Shown here: piece after piece, positions 5,996-9,086 of the stretch
Position numbering within the stretch: position 1 is the stretch's first letter
Layout of the letters: the number at the start of each line of letters is the position of its first letter
Assembly: GCA_002724505.1 (NCBI GenBank)
Contig: PBOV01000161.1
Coordinates: 1 to 9,086 of the forward strand
DNA length: 9,086 bases
Reading direction: 5' to 3'
Source: Rhodospirillaceae bacterium
Lineage (GTDB): Bacteria > Pseudomonadota > Alphaproteobacteria > MPNO01 > UBA2964
Program-made: the position numbers and the translations under genes
The notes under the pieces: generated by a model
The model's database searches: none
Seen by the model: the letters and a program-made list of their open reading frames with translations, nothing else
Told to the model about the DNA's origin: nothing

Positions 5996-7342
5996 ATGTC
6001 TGAAGGAAGCCTCGGAGCTCCTGTGCGCCGACCCATTGACTGGGAAAACCCGGACTTTTACGATAGTGATAAGCTAGATCAGGAATTACGGCGAATATTT
6101 GATATATGTCACGGTTGCCGCCGATGCTTTAATCTCTGCGAATCATTTCCTAAGCTCTTCGACCTCATCGACGACTCTGAGACCGGAGAATTAGATTCGG
6201 TATCCAGTGGGGATTTCAAGCCAGTCGTCGACGCCTGCACCATGTGCGACATGTGTTTTATGACAAAATGTCCCTATGTGCCCCCACATGAGTTTAATCT
6301 TGATTTTCCACATTTGATGCTGCGATATCGAGCTATTAAAAATAAAAATGGCGATGTATCAATTGTTCAAAAACAGGTTTCTCAAACTGACCGCAACGGC
6401 AAGCTAGCGGCGCCGGTGGCCGGACTCACAAACTGGGGAACACGGCTTGGTAATAAATTTACTCGGTCTGCGATGGAGACTGTAGCCGGTATTGACAAGA
6501 AAGCAGCACTACCAAAGTTTCACGGTAAGACCTTTGTTGCGCGGGCAAAACAGGACACCCCAGAAGTCAACCTTGATGCCCCTGCTTCGGGACGCAAAGC
6601 GGTGCTTTATGCAACGTGTTTTGTAAATTACAATAATCCTAATATCGGGGTGGCTGCTCGGAATGTACTCGCAAAAAATGGCGTGATTTCCGAAGTGGTT
6701 TATCCAAAATGTTGCGGAATGCCGAAACTCGAGCATGGGGATATCGCGGCCGTCGCACAAAATGCCAGGGAAATTGCTTCTGAACTTCTGAGGTGGGTCG
6801 ACAAAGGATATGACGTCATCGCCCTGGTGCCCAGCTGTGCCCTAATGTTAAAATTCGAATGGCCACTAATTTTGCCCGACAATGAAGATATTAAAAGGTT
6901 ATCTTCAGTGACCTATGATGTTGCTGAATATGTGGTTGGAATAGCCAAGAATGTGGGGCTTGCAGACGGTCTTGAACCAGTTGTTGGTGGCGTAACAGTT
7001 CATTTGGCTTGTCATGCGCGGGCTCAAAATATGGGCCCTAAAGCTGCAGAGATGTTGCGGCTTTTGCCTGATACGGACGTGGATGTTATCGAGCGGTGCT
7101 CCGGGCACGGGGGTTCTTGGGGAATTATGCATGACAACTTTGAAACTGGAATTAAAGTGGGAAAGCCGGTAGCTAGAGATGCTATCGAAAAATCGAAAGG
7201 CGTCTTGGTTTCAGAATGTCCCCTTGCTGGCTCACATATTCTTCAGGGAATGGAACGACTACAGGAAGATAAAGATGAGAAGCGTGTGAAAGAAGAGGCA
7301 CCGCACCCAATTGAGATTTTGGCAAAATCCTATGGGTTTTGA
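5996..7342 (+). CDS. Two-[4Fe-4S] CCG-domain protein, GlpC/HdrD-like, of the rubrerythrin cluster
   Basis: The predicted role is soluble electron transfer, perhaps to rubrerythrin; no substrate is known. The 448-aa product has two N-terminal [4Fe-4S] motifs: Cys38, 41, 44, 48 (CX2CX2CX3C) and Cys81, 84, 87, 92, where the last spacing is four residues before CP. KCPYVPPHEF and DFPHLMLR follow. The C-terminal half carries two cysteine-rich domains of the CCG type found in GlpC, HdrB/D and LutA: Cys208 with CCG at 239-241, then CHARAQNMG (339-347) with CSGHGG (368-373), where the second CCG cysteine is serine. No membrane segment or signal peptide is seen. The frame is open from an ATG at 5885, but that codon sits inside a hairpin and the extra 37 residues look random. 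ATG 5996 has AGGCAGG at 5984-5990. The gene ends directly before the DUF3501 gene. The fold assignment is firm; the function is inferred. Confidence 0.88.
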   Translation: MSEGSLGAPVRRPIDWENPDFYDSDKLDQELRRIFDICHGCRRCFNLCESFPKLFDLIDDSETGELDSVSSGDFKPVVDACTMCDMCFMTKCPYVPPHEFNLDFPHLMLRYRAIKNKNGDVSIVQKQVSQTDRNGKLAAPVAGLTNWGTRLGNKFTRSAMETVAGIDKKAALPKFHGKTFVARAKQDTPEVNLDAPASGRKAVLYATCFVNYNNPNIGVAARNVLAKNGVISEVVYPKCCGMPKLEHGDIAAVAQNAREIASELLRWVDKGYDVIALVPSCALMLKFEWPLILPDNEDIKRLSSVTYDVAEYVVGIAKNVGLADGLEPVVGGVTVHLACHARAQNMGPKAAEMLRLLPDTDVDVIERCSGHGGSWGIMHDNFETGIKVGKPVARDAIEKSKGVLVSECPLAGSHILQGMERLQEDKDEKRVKEEAPHPIEILAKSYGF

Positions 7343-7354
7343 TGGAGTTATTTT

Positions 7355-7939
7355 ATGGGAAATAAAATTAGCCGTGATGATATTATGCCAATGGAGGCAT
7401 ATGCCAAGGTAAGACGAGAACGTGCTAAGGAACTCGCAAAGGCTAAAAGGACACGTCGTCTCGAGCTTGGACCCTCGTGCACATTTTACTTTGAGAGCTA
7501 TGATACAATGTGGTTTCAGATCCACGAAATGCTATATATCGAAAAAAGTGGCGAAGACCAAATCCCGGGGGAGCTAGAAGCTTATAACCCTTTAATCCCA
7601 AGTGGACGTGAACTTGTTGCTACTGTGATGATCGAAGTGGGCGATCCTGATCGCCGTGCGGCGTTACTTGGAAAACTTGGTGGGTTTGAAGAAACTATAA
7701 CGCTGACCTTAAATAATGATATTATTCGTGGTGTTGCGGAAGTAGATGTTGATCGAACTACTGCCGCAGGAAAGGCATCTTCGGTTCAGTTTTTGCGGTT
7801 TCCATTTTCCGAAGACCAAGTTAAAGCGTTTAGGGCTGATAAAAGCGATGTTGTTTTGGAAATAGGGCATCCCGAATATCGGCATATGGCCGGCATGTCG
7901 GAAGAGGTGAGGATGTCACTTTCCAGAGACTTTGATTGA
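7355..7939 (+). CDS. DUF3501 family protein
   Basis: The 194-aa product is recognised as DUF3501 by its pattern: an N-terminal ISRDDIMPMEAY, the basic stretch AKAKRTRRLELGP (residues 28-40), FESYDTMWFQIHEML (46-60), then YNPLIPSGRELVATVMIEV (76-94). The family's biochemical function is unknown to me. From memory, genes of this family are commonly found next to rubrerythrin and a two-cluster CCG Fe-S protein, as here. The protein has a single cysteine (Cys42), so it is unlikely to hold an Fe-S cluster itself. It is mostly acidic and soluble, with no signal peptide. The start is set by GGAG at 7344-7347, seven bases before the ATG, and the gene begins 12 bases after the Fe-S gene stop, so the two are surely co-transcribed. 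It ends 9 bases from the convergent SH3 gene. Confidence 0.85.
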   Translation: MGNKISRDDIMPMEAYAKVRRERAKELAKAKRTRRLELGPSCTFYFESYDTMWFQIHEMLYIEKSGEDQIPGELEAYNPLIPSGRELVATVMIEVGDPDRRAALLGKLGGFEETITLTLNNDIIRGVAEVDVDRTTAAGKASSVQFLRFPFSEDQVKAFRADKSDVVLEIGHPEYRHMAGMSEEVRMSLSRDFD

Positions 7940-7948
7940 GATAGATTC

Positions 7949-8449
7949 CTAACGCACATTTTCTCGAGGATAAACACCCCATATCTGATTGTGGCGCATC
8001 CATCCAGTCAATCCTGAAAAATTAATTTGGCACCAAGTGCTAGAACATTTTTTTATCTTCCCGAGGGCTTTTTTTTCTACTAGCGCAATCGCGGTAGAGT
8101 CGAGTTGGGCATGGCGCCGCAGAATTTGCTTTCCTTCTTGGACAATCGCCCACCGTTGGCCTTTTAGCATTGATTTGTGCACCCAGCCAATATCACCTTC
8201 CCATTCACGAATTTTTCGCCAGTTCTTAAACTCCGCAATAATTTCTACAGGCATGTGGCGGTATATGAGTTTCCAAAGGATTGGATAACGGCTGCCTGGC
8301 CCCGTTCGCATGTGGACCTCATTTGCTTTTAAAGAAACAAACCGCGGCAAAGGTAGCCCTGTTTGTGCTATCGCTTCCCGTGCAATCATGATTAACATAA
8401 GCATAATCGTTAAAAATCGAGCAAATTTTGATATTAGTGCTAAATTCAT
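7949..8449 (-). CDS. Exported bacterial SH3-domain protein
   Basis: The 166-aa product begins with a signal peptide: basic residues Lys8 and Arg11, a hydrophobic core FLTIMLMLIMIA (12-23), and a probable cut after AIA at residue 28. Two bacterial SH3-like repeats follow. The first (about 38-96) has the motif NEVHMRTGPGSRYPI and ends with GDIGWVHKSML. The second (about 101-160) is more divergent and ends with LTGWMRHNQIWGVY; it includes Cys135 and Cys140, which could form a disulfide. Such domains are thought to bind peptidoglycan or cell-surface ligands, so a periplasmic role is likely, but no function is established. The ATG at 8447-8449 is chosen because it places the signal peptide at the N-terminus; its ribosome-binding site is weak (TGGA). 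It converges on the DUF3501 gene and diverges from the hydroxyacid dehydrogenase gene, a pairing I recall from other Alphaproteobacteria. Confidence 0.85.
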   Translation of the reverse strand: MNLALISKFARFLTIMLMLIMIAREAIAQTGLPLPRFVSLKANEVHMRTGPGSRYPILWKLIYRHMPVEIIAEFKNWRKIREWEGDIGWVHKSMLKGQRWAIVQEGKQILRRHAQLDSTAIALVEKKALGKIKKCSSTWCQINFSGLTGWMRHNQIWGVYPRENVR

Positions 8450-8482
8450 TTATCCAGACGGAAATATAACAATTTACGCTGC

Positions 8483-8511
8483 ATTATAAGCGTTGGTTAT
8501 GAACCATTCCA
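8483..8511 (-). promoter_or_regulatory. Candidate promoter for the SH3 gene
   Basis: On the minus strand a perfect -10 box TATAAT (8483-8488) lies 17 bases after TGGAAT (8506-8511), a weak -35 match. A TSS near 8476 would leave a leader of about 27 bases before the ATG. A 13-bp dyad, TGGTT-ATG-AACCA (8494-8506), lies between and touching these elements and could be an operator. Confidence 0.4.
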
Positions 8512-8554
8512 GCTTTGAAAGGAAAGACAAGGTTCATTCTTTGTTGAAGATGGG

Positions 8555-8584
8555 TTGTGTTTTTGGGTTTTAATAACTTTATAA
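8555..8584 (+). promoter_or_regulatory. Candidate promoter for the hydroxyacid dehydrogenase
   Basis: TTGTGT (8555-8560) and TTATAA (8579-8584) are 18 bases apart. This would put the TSS only about 10 bases before the ATG at 8601, giving a very short leader. The region is AT-rich, so the match is tentative. Confidence 0.25.
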
Positions 8585-8600
8585 ATTTAATGGAATTTTA

Positions 8601-9086
8601 ATGAATAAACCTATCGTAGCTGTCACTCGTCGCCTCCCCGCCTCTACTGAAGCTAGGATGACGGAGCTTTTTGAGGCAAGGCTCAACCGGACGGATGTTG
8701 AATTAACCAAAGAGCAAATAATAGCTTTATGTGATGACGCCCAAATTTTAGTTCCGACCGTGACCGACAAGATAGATGCAAAATTAATTAGCAATCTTTC
8801 GCCTTCTGTCAGGATGATTGCCAACTTTGGTGCTGGCGTAGATCACATTGATATTGATGCAGCGAGGTCTTCGGGCATTGTTGTTACAAATACGCCGGAT
8901 GTTTTAACCGAAGATACTGCGGATTTAGCTTTTGCTCTATTATTGACGGTACCAAGACGTATGAGTGAAGGCGCCCGTATCTTAAGGGACGGAAAGTGGA
9001 AAGGCTGGACGCCCACTTTTTTGATGGGTTACCGGGTAACTGGTAAGCGGTTAGGTATTATTGGGATGGGTCGTATTGGCCAAGCT
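8601..9086 (+). CDS. D-2-hydroxyacid dehydrogenase, probable D-glycerate dehydrogenase/glyoxylate reductase, 3' end missing
   Basis: The frame runs open from the ATG at 8601 to the window end (162 codons, about half of the usual 320-330 aa). Family enzymes reduce glyoxylate or hydroxypyruvate to glycolate or D-glycerate with NAD(P)H. The N-terminus is typical (MNKPIVAVTRRLPASTEARM). NFGAGVDHIDIDAA (residues 74-87) is the substrate-loop motif, and VVTNTPDVLTEDTADLAFAL (94-113) is characteristic. The start of the Rossmann domain GKRLGIIGMGRIGQA closes the visible part with an intact GxGxxG. The catalytic Arg, Glu and His lie beyond the window. The segment WKGWTPTFLMGYRVTGK favours the D-glycerate dehydrogenase/glyoxylate reductase group over SerA or lactate dehydrogenase, but specificity cannot be proven. 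The only ribosome-binding hint is TGGA at 8591-8594. The gene is divergent from the SH3 gene and is probably unrelated to the rubrerythrin group. Confidence 0.9.
   Translation, partial: MNKPIVAVTRRLPASTEARMTELFEARLNRTDVELTKEQIIALCDDAQILVPTVTDKIDAKLISNLSPSVRMIANFGAGVDHIDIDAARSSGIVVTNTPDVLTEDTADLAFALLLTVPRRMSEGARILRDGKWKGWTPTFLMGYRVTGKRLGIIGMGRIGQA

Noticed and set aside
7989..8288. Plus-strand frame opposite the SH3 gene
   Set aside because: The minus-strand frame has a signal peptide and SH3 motifs; the plus-strand frame has neither a recognisable domain nor a ribosome-binding site.

Overview
This window looks like a chromosomal segment from an alphaproteobacterium with moderate base composition (no strong GC bias). 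The main reasons are an Irr-type member of the Fur family, found almost only in Alphaproteobacteria, a FabA-FabB-FabI trio whose FabI resembles the alphaproteobacterial form, and a short secreted SH3 protein divergent from a D-2-hydroxyacid dehydrogenase. Species cannot be named from this sequence. No RNA genes, insertion sequences, CRISPR arrays or prophage genes are visible. No gap between genes exceeds 300 bases.

Layout. (1) 2-1918: pnp (PNPase) without its 5' end, followed by a good intrinsic terminator at 1960-1995. (2) 2199-5287: fabA, fabB, fabI and irr on the + strand with gaps of 7 and 12 bases and then an apparent overlap, so probably one operon. It makes unsaturated fatty acids (FabA, FabB), completes elongation (FabI) and ends with the heme/iron regulator Irr. 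The 280-base gap before fabA holds the pnp terminator, a perfect 12-bp inverted repeat and two smaller palindromes. (3) 5450-7939: rubrerythrin, a two-[4Fe-4S] CCG-domain protein related to GlpC/HdrD, and a DUF3501 protein. The 162-base AT-rich gap before rubrerythrin holds a plausible sigma70-type promoter, a weak Irr-box-like sequence and two dyads. The 126-base gap inside this group holds two stem-loops. (4) 7949-8449, minus strand: an exported tandem SH3 protein that converges on the DUF3501 gene. (5) 8601 to the window end: the N-terminal half of a D-glycerate dehydrogenase/glyoxylate reductase, divergent from the SH3 gene.

The part most worth attention is the junction of irr with the rubrerythrin / Fe-S protein / DUF3501 group. 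An iron regulator next to a diiron peroxidase and an uncharacterised Fe-S redox partner suggests an iron-linked oxidative-stress module. The functions of the Fe-S and DUF3501 proteins are not established, and the regulatory link is inference. The Irr here also has a His-His-Phe sequence where Irr proteins usually carry His-His-His, contains no cysteine, and has no in-frame ATG near its expected start.
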